Assembly (NCBI GenBank): GCA_903922605.1
Contig: CAIXUG010000072.1
Coordinates: 137,432 to 201,431 of the forward strand
DNA from: an uncultured Verrucomicrobiota bacterium
Lineage (GTDB): Bacteria; Verrucomicrobiota; Verrucomicrobiia; Limisphaerales; UBA9464
Direction: 5' to 3'
Length of the DNA: 64,000 bases
The notes beneath the pieces were generated by a model. The model was not told the origin of the DNA and did not search any database. It saw only the letters and a program-made list of their open reading frames with translations. Below are positions 20,233-30,084 of the stretch, in pieces (the first letter of the stretch is position 1; each line of letters begins with the position of its first letter). The translations under genes and the position numbers were made by a program.

Positions 20233-21384
20233 ATGAAGACGTTCCTCTCCCTGACCCTGCTGGCCGCACTCGCGGCCGCCGGCTGCAAACCGCAAAAAGC
20301 CGTCGAAGAGCCCGAAGCCACGGCCAAGGTCTCCGGTGACAAAGTCACCCTGCCGCCCCATAGCCCGCAACTGAACACGCTCGGGGTCGAGCCGGCGGAA
20401 GCGGGCCACAGCCCGACGCTTCATCTGAACGGTCGGCTCGTCTGGGACGACACGGTGACCGTACGCGTTTTCACCGCGTTTGCCGGCCGGGTGACGAAGA
20501 TCCTGGTGGAACCGGGTCAGACCGTGAAGAAGGGTGATCCGCTGGCCATCGTGGCCTCGTCCGACTATGGCCAGGCCAAGGCCGATGCCCGCAAGGCCGA
20601 CGCCGATTTTGCCCTTGCCGAGCGCACGCAGAACCGGGTGCGGGAGCTGGCCGAGCACGGGGCGGCGGCACAAAAGGATGTCGAGGCCGCGCAGGCCGAC
20701 TACGCGCGCACGCAGTCGGAGATGCAGCGGGCGCGGGCCCGGCTGGAATTCTACGGCGGCAGCGCCGATAGCGCCGACCAGAGCTACGAACTGAAGAGCC
20801 CGCTGGACGGGGTGGTCGTCGAGAAGAACCTGAATCCGGGACAGGAGATCCGCCCCGACCAGATGCTGGCCGGCACCGATCGCCAGGCCGCACCGCTCTT
20901 CACCATCACCGACCCGGCCCGGCTCTGGATTCAGCTCGATGCCAGCGAGGTGGAGCTGCCGCTGCTCCGGGCCGGTCAGCCGTTTGAACTGCACACCCGT
21001 TCACTGCCAGGGCAGAAGTTCACCGGTCAGATCGAGGCGGTTTCCGAATTCCTTGATCCCGCCACCCGGACGATCCGGGTTCGCGGCAGCGTGGACAATT
21101 CCCAGCGGCGCCTGAAGGCCGAGATGTTCATGACCGCAGAAGTGGGTTCCGGTCTTCCCACTTCAGGCACGGACGTTCCGTCCAAGGCCGTCTTCCTCGT
21201 GGGCGAAAAGCATTTCCTCTTCGTGGAGGAGAAGCGCGGTGAATTCGTGCGCCACGAGATCAAGGCGGGGCCGGAGCATGATGGCAAGGTGCTCGTGCTC
21301 GACGGCCTCCTGCCTGGCCAAAATGTGGTGACCGAAGGTTCGCTGCTCCTGCAGCAGATGCTGCAGACCCCCCAGGGCAGCTGA
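20233..21384 (+). CDS. RND efflux periplasmic adaptor (membrane fusion protein)
   Basis: 383 residues from ATG 20233. MKTFLSLTLLAALAAAGC is a lipoprotein signal, so it would be anchored by lipid. A barrel-sandwich/lipoyl half-motif (GRVTKILVEPGQTVKKGDPL) is followed by an alpha-hairpin (about 115-170), the second lipoyl half (SPLDGVVVEKNLNPGQEI) and a beta-barrel domain (LWIQLDASEVELPLLRAGQP). The LDPATRTIRVRG motif is typical of HlyD/CusB-type adaptors. It would link the inner-membrane pumps to TolC. No N-terminal Met or His metal-binding cluster is seen, so the substrate cannot be set. Confidence 0.92.
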   Translation: MKTFLSLTLLAALAAAGCKPQKAVEEPEATAKVSGDKVTLPPHSPQLNTLGVEPAEAGHSPTLHLNGRLVWDDTVTVRVFTAFAGRVTKILVEPGQTVKKGDPLAIVASSDYGQAKADARKADADFALAERTQNRVRELAEHGAAAQKDVEAAQADYARTQSEMQRARARLEFYGGSADSADQSYELKSPLDGVVVEKNLNPGQEIRPDQMLAGTDRQAAPLFTITDPARLWIQLDASEVELPLLRAGQPFELHTRSLPGQKFTGQIEAVSEFLDPATRTIRVRGSVDNSQRRLKAEMFMTAEVGSGLPTSGTDVPSKAVFLVGEKHFLFVEEKRGEFVRHEIKAGPEHDGKVLVLDGLLPGQNVVTEGSLLLQQMLQTPQGS

Positions 21385-21575
21385 ACCAGAACCCCCTGAA
21401 GCAGTCGGCAGCACCCCTGTTTCAGGGGCTGAAGACTGGAACGGCGTAGGCCTCCATGCCTCATGCATAGACCGTTCGTGCACCACACCTCACACGGGTT
21501 GTGACTTTGACCGCGCCAGTTTGTCCCAAGGCCCCAAGTGAAGCCCCTCTGAATCGAGCCAACCAGTTTTGACGT

Positions 21576-24500
21576 ATGATCGGATCGCTGACCAAGTATT
21601 CGTTGCGGCATCGCGCCATCGTGATGGTGCTCCTGCTGATTTTTGTCTTCGCCGGACTGAACGCCTTCCAGCGGCTGCCCGTCGAGGCCTATCCCGACGT
21701 GACCAATGTGCAGGTGCAGATCATCACGCTCTTTCCGGGTCACGCGGCCGAGGAGGTGGAGAAGCTGGTCACGGTGCCGGTCGAGAACGAGATGAACGGC
21801 ATTCCGAAGCGGGTTTCGATGCGTTCGGTTTCCCTCTTCGGGCTTTCGGTCGTGACCATCGTCTTTCAGGACGACGCGCAGAGCGACTTCGTGCGCAACC
21901 AGGCCTTCCAGCATCTCTCCGCGGTCAGCCTGCCAACCGGCGCGCAGGCCAGCCTTTCCCCGGATGCGACGCCCGTCGGTGAAATCTACCGCTACACCCT
22001 GCGTGGCCCGAAAGGAATGGCCCCGGTGGAGCTGAAGTCGCTGGAGGACTGGGTAGTGGAACGCCGTCTGCGTACGGTGCCCGGTGTCGTGGACATTGTC
22101 GGTTTCGGCGGCCCCACGAAACAATATCAGGTCCAGGTGGATCCGGTGAAACTGCGGTCCTACAACCTCAGCCTCGCCCAGGTCTTCGCCGCCCTGGCCA
22201 ACGGCAACAAAAATGCCGGCGGTTCCTACATCGAGCACGGCTCCGAGATGTATGTGGTGCGCGGCCTGGGCTTCGTGCATGACATCGAGGACATCGCCGC
22301 CATTGCCGTGGACACGCGCAACGGCACGCCGATCCGCATCGGCGATGTCGGTGAGGTCGTCATCGGGACCGCCACCCGCCTCGGCCGGGTCGGCATGAAC
22401 GTGCCGGGCGAGTTTGACCACGATGATGTGGTGCAGGGGATCGTGCTGCTGCGGAAGGGTGAGAATGCGCTCGCCGTCCTCCAGAACGTCATCGCAAAAG
22501 TGGAGGAGATCAACGCCCACGATCTGCCGCCGGGCGTGAAGGTCGTCCCCCATTACAACCGCACCGAGCTGATCGACCGGACCCTCCACACCGTCCGCCA
22601 CAACATGGTCGAGGGCATCACCCTGGTGCTGGTCGTCCTTATCCTCTTCCTCGGCCTCGGCAACTGGCGTTCCGCGCTCGTCGTCGCCGCCGTGGTGCCG
22701 CTGTCGCTGCTCGGCGCCTTCCTCCTCCTCGACCTGCGCGGCATCCCGGCGAACCTCATCTCGATGGGGGCGATCGACTTCGGCATCATCGTGGATTCGG
22801 CGGTGGTGATCATCGAGAACCTGCTGCATCTCCTTGAGAAGCGGAAGGACCGGACGAGACCGGCCGCCTCGTACATCGTCGAGGCCGTCACGCAGATGGG
22901 CCGGCCGATTCTCTTCTCCAAGGCCATCCTGCTCACCGCCTTCATCCCGCTCTACACGCTGCAGCGGGTGGAGGGGAAAATTTTCCGCCCGATGGCGCTC
23001 ACGCTCACCTTCGCGCTTATCATGGGCACACTGCTCGCGCTCACCATGGTGCCGGTGCTGGCGAGTTTTGCCGTGAAGAACCGGATCGCCGAGAAAGAGT
23101 CCTGGCTCGTGCGCTGGTTGCTGCGGCTCTACCGCCCCCTGCTGGCGCTGGCGCTGCGCTGGCGCCTGGCCGTGCTGGCCGGCGCCGTGGCCAGCCTGGC
23201 GGCGGCGGGAGTGCTGCTCGCCTTCATCGGCTCGGAATTTCTGCCCAAACTCGACGAGGGCTCGCTCTGGGTGCGCGTCCATTATCCGCAGTCCATCTCG
23301 CCGGCCGAGGCGGCCCGTCTCACCACCCAGGTGCGCGTCATTCTTTCCTCTTTCGCGGAGGTCAAGACGATCGTGAACCAGATCGGCCGCCCGGACGATG
23401 GCACCGACGTCAACGGTTTCGACACCGCGGAGCTTTTCGTGGATCTCAAGCCGCGCGACACTTGGCGGGTCCAGCGCAGCCGGGAGGCGCTGGTGGACGC
23501 GATGAACGAACAGTTGGCCATCATCCCCGGGCTCGAAGTGCAGTTCAGCCAGGTCATCGAGGACAACGTCAACGAGGCCGTCTCGGGCATCAAGGGCGAG
23601 CTGGGAATCAAGATCTTCGGGGAAAATCCCGACACGCTCCAGCAGCTGGCCAACCAGATCGTGGAGGTGCTCAAGAAGGTGCCGGGCACCGCCGACGTCG
23701 GCAGCGAACAGCTGCTGGGCCAGCCCCAGGTGCAGATCGCGATCGAACGCGCCGCCATCGCGCGGTATGGCCTCAGCATTTCCGACGTGCAGTCAGTCAT
23801 CGAGACCGCGCTGGGCGGCTCGGTCGCCTCGCAGGTGCTCGAGGGGGAGCGCACGTTTGATCTCGCTGTCAAACTGGCACCGCAGTTTGTCACGGACCTC
23901 GACGCGATCCGCCACATCCCGGTTTTCGGCGGCAACGGCGAGCGGCTGACGCTCGGGGCGGTGGCGACCGTCGAGGTGAAGCCGGGCTTCGCCCGCATCT
24001 ACCGTGAGGAAAACGCGCGCCGCATCGCGGTGAAACTCTCGGTGCGCGGTCGCGACCTCGGCTCGCTGGTGGCCGAGGCGCGCGGCAAGGTGGACGCCAG
24101 TGTCAAGCTTCCGGCCGGCTATCATCTGGAATGGACGGGCTCCTTTGAGAACCAGCAGCGGGCCGTGAAGCGGTTGGCGCTCATCGTGCCGATCACGCTG
24201 GTGGCCATTTTCTTCCTGCTGTTCACCGCCTTCGATTCGGCGCGGCTCTCCACCCTGATCCTGCTCAACGTGCCCTTCGCCGCCGTCGGCGGGCTGGTGG
24301 TGCTGCCGCTGGCGGGACTCAGCCTGTCGGTCTCCGCGCTGGTCGGCTTCATCGCGCTCTTCGGTGTGTCGGTCCAGAACGGGGTGCTGCTGGTGGAACG
24401 CATCCGCGAGCTTCGTCGCGAGGGCGCGGCGCTGGCGGATGCCATCCGTGAAGGGGCGATGTCCCGCGTGCGGCCGGTGGTGATGACTGCCACCATGGCG

Positions 24501-24707
24501 GCCATCGGCCTGCTTCCCGCGGGGCTCTCCCACGCGGTCGGCGCGGAGACATCCCGGCCCTTCGCTGTGGTCATCATCGGGGGGTTGGTCACGGCCACGC
24601 TGCTTACCCTCTTCATCCTGCCCATCCTGTACCCTTGGTTTGAGGAGCGGGATGACCAGCTGACGGCCGATCGTGTCGGTGCTGTTCTGCACCGCCCCGC
24701 TGCCTGA
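21576..24707 (+). CDS. CusA/CzcA-family heavy-metal RND efflux pump
   Basis: 1043 residues, full length for HME-RND pumps. It starts MIGSLTKYSLRHRAIVMVLL and keeps YPDVTNVQVQIITLFPGHAA, GSLWVRVHYPQSIS and, in the fourth helix, AIDFGIIVDSAVVIIEN, where charged residues carry the proton relay of metal exporters. Twelve transmembrane helices and two large periplasmic loops are evident. It is a proton-driven exporter of metal cations (Cu/Ag or Zn/Co/Cd class undetermined) working with the adaptor and TolC upstream. The 191-bp gap before it contains a small hairpin (21414-21428) but no gene. Confidence 0.93.
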   Translation: MIGSLTKYSLRHRAIVMVLLLIFVFAGLNAFQRLPVEAYPDVTNVQVQIITLFPGHAAEEVEKLVTVPVENEMNGIPKRVSMRSVSLFGLSVVTIVFQDDAQSDFVRNQAFQHLSAVSLPTGAQASLSPDATPVGEIYRYTLRGPKGMAPVELKSLEDWVVERRLRTVPGVVDIVGFGGPTKQYQVQVDPVKLRSYNLSLAQVFAALANGNKNAGGSYIEHGSEMYVVRGLGFVHDIEDIAAIAVDTRNGTPIRIGDVGEVVIGTATRLGRVGMNVPGEFDHDDVVQGIVLLRKGENALAVLQNVIAKVEEINAHDLPPGVKVVPHYNRTELIDRTLHTVRHNMVEGITLVLVVLILFLGLGNWRSALVVAAVVPLSLLGAFLLLDLRGIPANLISMGAIDFGIIVDSAVVIIENLLHLLEKRKDRTRPAASYIVEAVTQMGRPILFSKAILLTAFIPLYTLQRVEGKIFRPMALTLTFALIMGTLLALTMVPVLASFAVKNRIAEKESWLVRWLLRLYRPLLALALRWRLAVLAGAVASLAAAGVLLAFIGSEFLPKLDEGSLWVRVHYPQSISPAEAARLTTQVRVILSSFAEVKTIVNQIGRPDDGTDVNGFDTAELFVDLKPRDTWRVQRSREALVDAMNEQLAIIPGLEVQFSQVIEDNVNEAVSGIKGELGIKIFGENPDTLQQLANQIVEVLKKVPGTADVGSEQLLGQPQVQIAIERAAIARYGLSISDVQSVIETALGGSVASQVLEGERTFDLAVKLAPQFVTDLDAIRHIPVFGGNGERLTLGAVATVEVKPGFARIYREENARRIAVKLSVRGRDLGSLVAEARGKVDASVKLPAGYHLEWTGSFENQQRAVKRLALIVPITLVAIFFLLFTAFDSARLSTLILLNVPFAAVGGLVVLPLAGLSLSVSALVGFIALFGVSVQNGVLLVERIRELRREGAALADAIREGAMSRVRPVVMTATMAAIGLLPAGLSHAVGAETSRPFAVVIIGGLVTATLLTLFILPILYPWFEERDDQLTADRVGAVLHRPAA

Positions 24708-24937
24708 GGCGCTGCGGCCCTCGCCCGCAACGGGCACTTTGGCTGTCCCCTCGCTGGCAGCGAGCCGTGACCATTCAGTGCCGTTGATCCATGTTTTCGG
24801 TGGATTTGTGAGCATCAGCAGGAGGGCTAATCCAGTGACAGGTCCGTCTGAGCGCTGAAATGCGTTGAACCCTTCTGCCACGGGCCTCAATTTGCGGCTG
24901 TTCAAGCCCAACACCGCCCCAGGGGCGGCAGAATTAA

Positions 24938-27900
24938 ATGATCCGAAGACTCATCGCATTCGCCCTGCACCAGCCGATGTTCACGCTGCTGCTCACGCTC
25001 CTGTTCATCGGCGGTGGCGTGGCGGCGTTCAAAGGGCTGCCCATTGAGGCCTTTCCCGATGTGTCGGACATCCAGGTCAACGTGGTCGCGCTCTATCCCG
25101 GCCGCGCCGCCGAGGAGGTGGAGAAGCAGGTGACCATCCCGCTGGAGATCGCCCTGAGCGGTCTGCCGCATCAGGTCCGGCTCTTTTCGCACACGCAGTT
25201 CGGCCTGTGCTTCATGATGCTGACCTTCGACGAGAAGGTGACGGATTACTTCGCGCGGCAGCAGGTTTTGGAGCGTTTGCAGCAGGCGGAACTGCCGCCC
25301 GGGGTCCAGCCCCAGCTCGGGCCGCTCTCCACCGCCATCGGCGAGATTTTCCGTTTCCGCCTCAAGGGCGACGGGCTTTCCTCCCGCGACCTGCGGTCCA
25401 TCGAGGATTGGACCGTGGAGCGGCAGCTCCGGATGGTTCCGGGCGTGGCCGACATCGTGACGCTGGGTGGCCAAATCAAGACGTACGAGGTGAACCCCGA
25501 CCTGGCGAAGCTGCGTTACTACGACCTCACGCTGGCGCAAGTGTACGGTGCGCTGGGCCGTGGCAATGCCAACGTCGGCGGCAGCAAGGTCGAGCAGGGC
25601 GTCTAGCAGTACCTGATCCGCGGCATTGGCCTGCTGCGTTCCAAGGATGACATCGGGAGCATTGTTGTCGCGTCGCACAATGGCACGCCCGTGTTCGTGA
25701 AGGACGTGGCCGAGGTGACGATTGGCTCGGTGCCGCGCGAGGGCGTCGTGGGGCAGGACGACGATGACGACATCGTTTCCGGGATTGTGCTGATGCGGAA
25801 GGGCGAGAACCCCTCCGATGTGCTCACGGCGCTGAAGGTGAAGGTCGACCTGCTCAACAAGTCAGTGCTGCCGAAGGGTGTCCAGGTAGTGCCGTATTAC
25901 GACCGCACCTGGCTGATCGGCACCACTCTGCACACCGTCTTCCACAATCTGCTGGAAGGCGCGCTGCTGGTGACCGCGGTGCTGCTGCTCTTCCTCGGCA
26001 ACCTGCGCGCGGCCCTGATCGTGGCACTCATGATCCCGCTGTCGCTGCTGGCCACCTTCGTCGGCCTGACCTGGCGCGGCATCCCGGCGAATCTGCTTTC
26101 ACTGGGCGCGATCGACTTCGGCATCATCGTGGATGGTGCGGTCATCGTGGTGGAGAACATCTTCCGGCATCTCAGCGAGGGGCAGACCGATTACAAGTCG
26201 TCGCCGGTGAAGTTCCGCGAGGCCATCCAGCGCGCCGCGGCCGAGGTCGGAAAGCCGACCTTCTTCTCGATGCTCATCATCATCGCGGCGCACGTGCCGA
26301 TCTTCACGCTGCAGCGGCATGAGGGCCGCATCTTTGCGCCGATGGCGTGGACGGTCACCAGCGCGCTGGTCGGTTCGCTGATCTTCTCCCTCACGATCGT
26401 GCCGCTCCTTTGCTACTTCCTGCTGCGGAAGAAGCTCCCGCACGAGGACAACTTCATCGTCCGCTGGGCCAAGCGCGCCTACCTGCCGGTGCTGGAGTGG
26501 AGCCTCGCCCGGTGGAAGACGGTGCTCGCCCTGGCGGTCACGGCGCTGGTGCTGGCCTGTGGCGTCGCGACGCGGTTGGGAACTGAATTCTTGCCGGAAT
26601 TAAACGAGGGCACGATCTGGGTGAACACCACTTTGCCGGCGGGCGTTTCCATCGCGGAGGCCCAGAAGCGCTGCGCGCAGATGCGCAAGCTGATCCGTTC
26701 CGTGCCGGAGGTGAACACCGTCATCTCCAAGGCGGGACGCCCGGAAGACGGCACCGACCCGAAGCCGATCAACATGCTCGAATGCTTTGTCGATCTGAAG
26801 CCGGTGGACCAGTGGCGCAAGGGCATCACGAAGGAGAAGATTCTGGACGAGATGGACCATGCGCTGGATGCGCTGCCCGGCCTGGAGACGAGTTTTTCGC
26901 AGCCGATCCGCGACAACGTGCTGGAGAGCATCTCCCAGATTGACGGCCAGGTGGTCATCAAGGTCTTCGGCGAGGATGCGCCCACGTTGCAGAAGCAGGT
27001 GGACCTGATCATCCGCAAGGTCACCGGAATACCGGGTGTCGCCCGGGCGTTCGTGGACCGCGCGGGCGAGGTGCCTCAGTCGGTCATCGAGGTGGACCGC
27101 GCCGCCGCCGCCCGCCACGGCCTGAACGTGCAGGATGTCGAGGATGTCATCGAAACCGCACTGGGCGGCAAGGCGGCGACCGAGCTTTGGGAAGGGGAGA
27201 AGCACTTCAGCGTGGTCCTCCGCCTGCCGGAGCCCGAGCGCGCGCTCAGCAAAATGGAAGGCATTCTCGTGGATACGCCGGCCGGGGCCCGGGTGCCGCT
27301 GAGCGAGCTGGCCAACTTCAAGCTCACCAGCGGCGCGATGAACATCAGCCGTGAGAACGGCACCCGCGTGAAGGCGGTCGGGGTGTTCATCCAGGGGCGC
27401 GACATGGGCAGCGTCGTGAGCGACATGCAGGCCAAGGTCAAGGAGCTGACCCTGCCGCCGGGCTACCTGGTGACGTGGAGCGGTGAGTTCGAGAACCAGC
27501 AGCGCGCCATGAAGCGGCTGAGCATGATCGTGCCGATCAGCGTGTTCATGATCTTCCTGCTCCTCTTCAACACCTTCCAGTCGGTGAAGAACGCGCTGCT
27601 GATCCTTCTGAATGTGCCGTTCGCGATCATCGGCGGCATCCTGGCGCTTTGGCTGACCGGCATTCCGCTGAGCGTGAGCGCGGCCATCGGTTTCATCGCG
27701 CTCTTCGGCCAGGCCGTGCTGAACGGCGTGGTGATGGTGAGCTGCTTCAACCAGCTGGTTGAGAGCGGCAAGTCGCCGCTGGAAGCCGTGCGTGAAGGCG
27801 CGAGCATCCGGCTGCGGACCGTGCTGATGACCGCGATGCTGGCGATGCTCGGCCTGTTGCCGATGGCGCTTTCGCACGGCATCGGCTCGGAGACGCAGCG

Positions 27901-28045
27901 TCCGCTGGCGCTGGTCATCATCGGCGGCCTCGTCAGCGCGACGCCGCTGACCCTGCTGGTGCTGCCAACGCTGTACCTGCTTTTCGCGCGGGAAAAGCCG
28001 GCGGCTCCGACGACCATACCGACAGCCACGCCGGTGCATGCCTGA
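24938..28045 (+). pseudogene. Second CusA/CzcA-family RND pump, interrupted by an in-frame TAG
   Basis: The frame runs 24938-28045 (about 1035 codons) but contains one TAG at 25604-25606. Both sides are intact and in the same phase: before it VGGSKVEQGV, after it QYLIRGIGLLRSKDDIGSIV. Aligned to the first pump (GSYIEHGSEMYVVRGLGF) the stop replaces a Glu-equivalent codon, with no indel. The remainder keeps AIDFGIIVDGAVIVVEN and the rest of the RND fold. It is distinct in sequence from the upstream pump, so this is an ancient tandem pair, not a recent copy. Without readthrough only a 222-residue fragment is made. Fresh nonsense mutation, suppression or a base-call error are all possible. Confidence 0.75.
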
Positions 28046-28130
28046 TCAGGCCTGTGGTCGAAATCAGTTTTGCCGGAGCAGGGGCCGTAAAAATTGTGCG
28101 GCATTTTGAAGCGGGGACCGCTGCGCTTTT

Positions 28131-28158
28131 TGAATCCCAACGGGATTCCATCATTCAG
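28131..28158. repeat. Inverted repeat family D, left arm
   Basis: TGAATCCCAACGGGATTCCA then TCATTCAG. The right arm at 28328-28352 is its reverse complement with one mismatch over 25 bases; the arms enclose about 170 bp. Confidence 0.8.
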
Positions 28159-28327
28159 CTCGGGGTTGGACCGCATCGCGGGGCTACCCCGGGTCATCCG
28201 ACAAAATGATCTTCAACCCCAACGTGGGTTGCATCGTCCGGCTCGCGGGCTTTGATTCATCTCCTTCAGAGATGGCCACAATTTCCGCCGATTACCCAGC
28301 GTAGCCGATCAGCTCGGCAACACTGGT

Positions 28328-28352
28328 CTGAATGATGAAATCCCGTTGGGAT
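28328..28352. repeat. Inverted repeat family D, right arm
   Basis: CTGAATGATGAAATCCCGTT then GGGAT, the reverse complement of the left arm. The near-perfect arms mark a bounded element lying between two converging genes. Confidence 0.8.
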
Positions 28353-28402
28353 ATTGTCGGCTCCTAAGCACGCGAACGGCCCGCCCATAAGCCAGGAAAC
28401 GA

Positions 28403-29800
28403 CTATTGACCCGTCGGCGGCGCCACCAGCGGCAGCACGATGCCGAACGTGGTGCCGCGCCCGATGCGGGTCTGGTAGAGCAGCGCACCGCCGTGCTTTT
28501 CCACGATGCGCGCCGCGATGGGCAGGCCCAGGCCGGTGCCGGATTCCTTGGTGCTGAAGAACGGGTCGAACAGGCGTTCCTGAACTTCCGTGGTCATTCC
28601 CTGGCCGTTGTCCGTGACTTCCAGAATGGCCACGTCGGCGGGTCGCCCGGCGAGATTGACCCGGTCACGCCGGGCACGCAGGGTGATGAGTCCGTCCGAC
28701 CCGATGGCGTCGGCGGCATTGCGGACGAGGTTGATGAGCACCTGCTTGATCAGGGCGGCGTCCACCGACACATGCAGTTCGGGCGAATTTTCCAGCACGA
28801 GGCGTACCCGCTGTTTTTCCAGCGCTGGCGCCATCAGCACCTGCACATCACGCAGCGGCGCGGAGGCGGGAACGACCTCGGACTGCGGCTCCGCCGGCTT
28901 TGCGAACTGCAGCACGTCCTGGACGATGCGTTCAAGGCGGTCGATTTCCGCGCTGATCAGCCCGGCATCGGCGGACCCCGCCTGGTTGCCCCGGATATGT
29001 TTCCCGAGCGTGTACAGGCGGGCCTTGATCGAGGTGAGCGGATTCCGGATCTCATGGGCGATGCCGGCGGCGAGCATGCCGAGGGAGGCGAGCTTTTCCT
29101 GGCGCTCCAGCAACACGGCGCTGTGCACCAGCTTGACCTGCAACGGGGCGATGAAATCTCGGTGCAGCACGATTGCGAGGCCGGCGGCCAGCGCGAGCAG
29201 CAGGCCGACGCCGACGTAAAGCATCACCCGCAGGTGGTCGAGGGAGGTGTTCGCCCGTTCGAGGAAGGATTCCTGCGCCTCACGGTGGGCATCGGCGAGC
29301 TGGATGCCGAGCTGCAGGAGCCGCTGCGCCTGCCGCTCAAACTCGGCGAGCTGGGAGAACGACGAGGCGGAAACGGTGGGCGGCTGCTGGTTGGAATGCA
29401 CGCCCCTGGCCGCACGCAGGTAATCGTCATAGGCGTCGTTCAGCTGCTGCATCAGCACGCGCTCGCGGTCGGTGTTCAGTTTGGGGTTCTGCTCGTCGAT
29501 CCAGCTGTCGAGCTTTTTGCCGGCCCGCTCGAATTCATCCCAGGTGCTGTTTTCCCGCAGCGCGGTGAAGCGGAGGATCGAGGCGTTGAGGCTGAGCACG
29601 CTCTGCTGGAAGTGGTCGGCCAGCCGGAAGGTTTCCAGATGCCCCTCGGTGAGCCGGCCTTCCAATTCGGAAATCTGCCGCCAGGCGGTGGTGACACCCC
29701 AGGCGGTCAGGGCGGCCATCAGGGCCAGCGCGGCGAGCAGCAGCAGCAGGCGCAGGCGGACGCCGAGATTGAACAACGTGGCTGGCTGTTTATCAGGCAT
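28403..29800 (-). CDS. Membrane sensor histidine kinase
   Basis: 465 residues. Two transmembrane helices (about 15-36 and 192-212) enclose a ~155-residue, helix-rich periplasmic sensor of four-helix-bundle character. The HisKA H-box is LAAGIAHEIRNPLTSIKARL with phospho-acceptor H249; the ATPase domain follows with N-box (LVRNAADAIGSDG), G1 (VTDNGQGM), F-box (LFDPFFSTK) and G2 (GTGLGLPIAARI). HEIRNPL kinases of this type usually partner NtrC-family regulators. It is the only kinase in the window, and together with the regulator at 16877-18304 it flanks the efflux genes, so they are probably partners although not adjacent. Confidence 0.93.
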   Translation of the reverse strand: MPDKQPATLFNLGVRLRLLLLLAALALMAALTAWGVTTAWRQISELEGRLTEGHLETFRLADHFQQSVLSLNASILRFTALRENSTWDEFERAGKKLDSWIDEQNPKLNTDRERVLMQQLNDAYDDYLRAARGVHSNQQPPTVSASSFSQLAEFERQAQRLLQLGIQLADAHREAQESFLERANTSLDHLRVMLYVGVGLLLALAAGLAIVLHRDFIAPLQVKLVHSAVLLERQEKLASLGMLAAGIAHEIRNPLTSIKARLYTLGKHIRGNQAGSADAGLISAEIDRLERIVQDVLQFAKPAEPQSEVVPASAPLRDVQVLMAPALEKQRVRLVLENSPELHVSVDAALIKQVLINLVRNAADAIGSDGLITLRARRDRVNLAGRPADVAILEVTDNGQGMTTEVQERLFDPFFSTKESGTGLGLPIAARIVEKHGGALLYQTRIGRGTTFGIVLPLVAPPTGQ

Positions 29801-30084
29801 GCGGTAAGTGCTTGACCAGAGTTTCCATCAGACTAGCCCGGATGCCGCTCCAGGTCTTCGCAAAAGCGCTCGGTTATGCGGTGGAAGCCGGAACGGCTTG
29901 GCGAGTTTGCCGCAGCGTAGCGGAACCCGTGCCGGGTGGACAGACGGTCCTTGTTGCGCGGAAAATCGCGGGTGTTCGCCAACCCGCGGGGTCCGTTCGT
30001 GTGTTCTGGCGATGCTTGCATTATGGCGGCCAAGCGCCACTTTCACGGTCTGCCTTGTTACCCGTTGGTCTGCACCGCACCTCC
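29801..30084. other. Gene-free divergent spacer
   Basis: 284 bp between the sensor kinase and the duplicated hydrolase. Frames crossing it have no conserved character. It must hold promoters for both neighbours, but none stands out; no RNA fold or repeat pair is obvious. Confidence 0.5.

Larger units (their letters stand above)
28046..28402. other. Gene-free convergent spacer with inverted repeat pair D
   Basis: 357 bp between the interrupted pump (plus) and the sensor kinase (minus). It holds the D repeat arms (28131-28158 and 28328-28352) and GC-rich inner palindromic phrases such as CGGGGCTACCCCGG. No gene, RNA or clean terminator is recognised. Confidence 0.7.

Noticed and set aside
21027-23282. 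751-codon minus-strand frame
   Set aside because: Antisense to the adaptor end and the first RND pump, whose motifs are unmistakable.
28131-28352. Possible CRISPR-like repeat array
   Set aside because: Only two arms, in inverted orientation, no regular spacers and no cas genes.
29812-30084. N-terminal extension of the duplicated hydrolase to 29812
   Set aside because: The added 91 residues are Arg/Val-rich with no signal character, whereas the ATG at 30085 gives a clean signal peptide.
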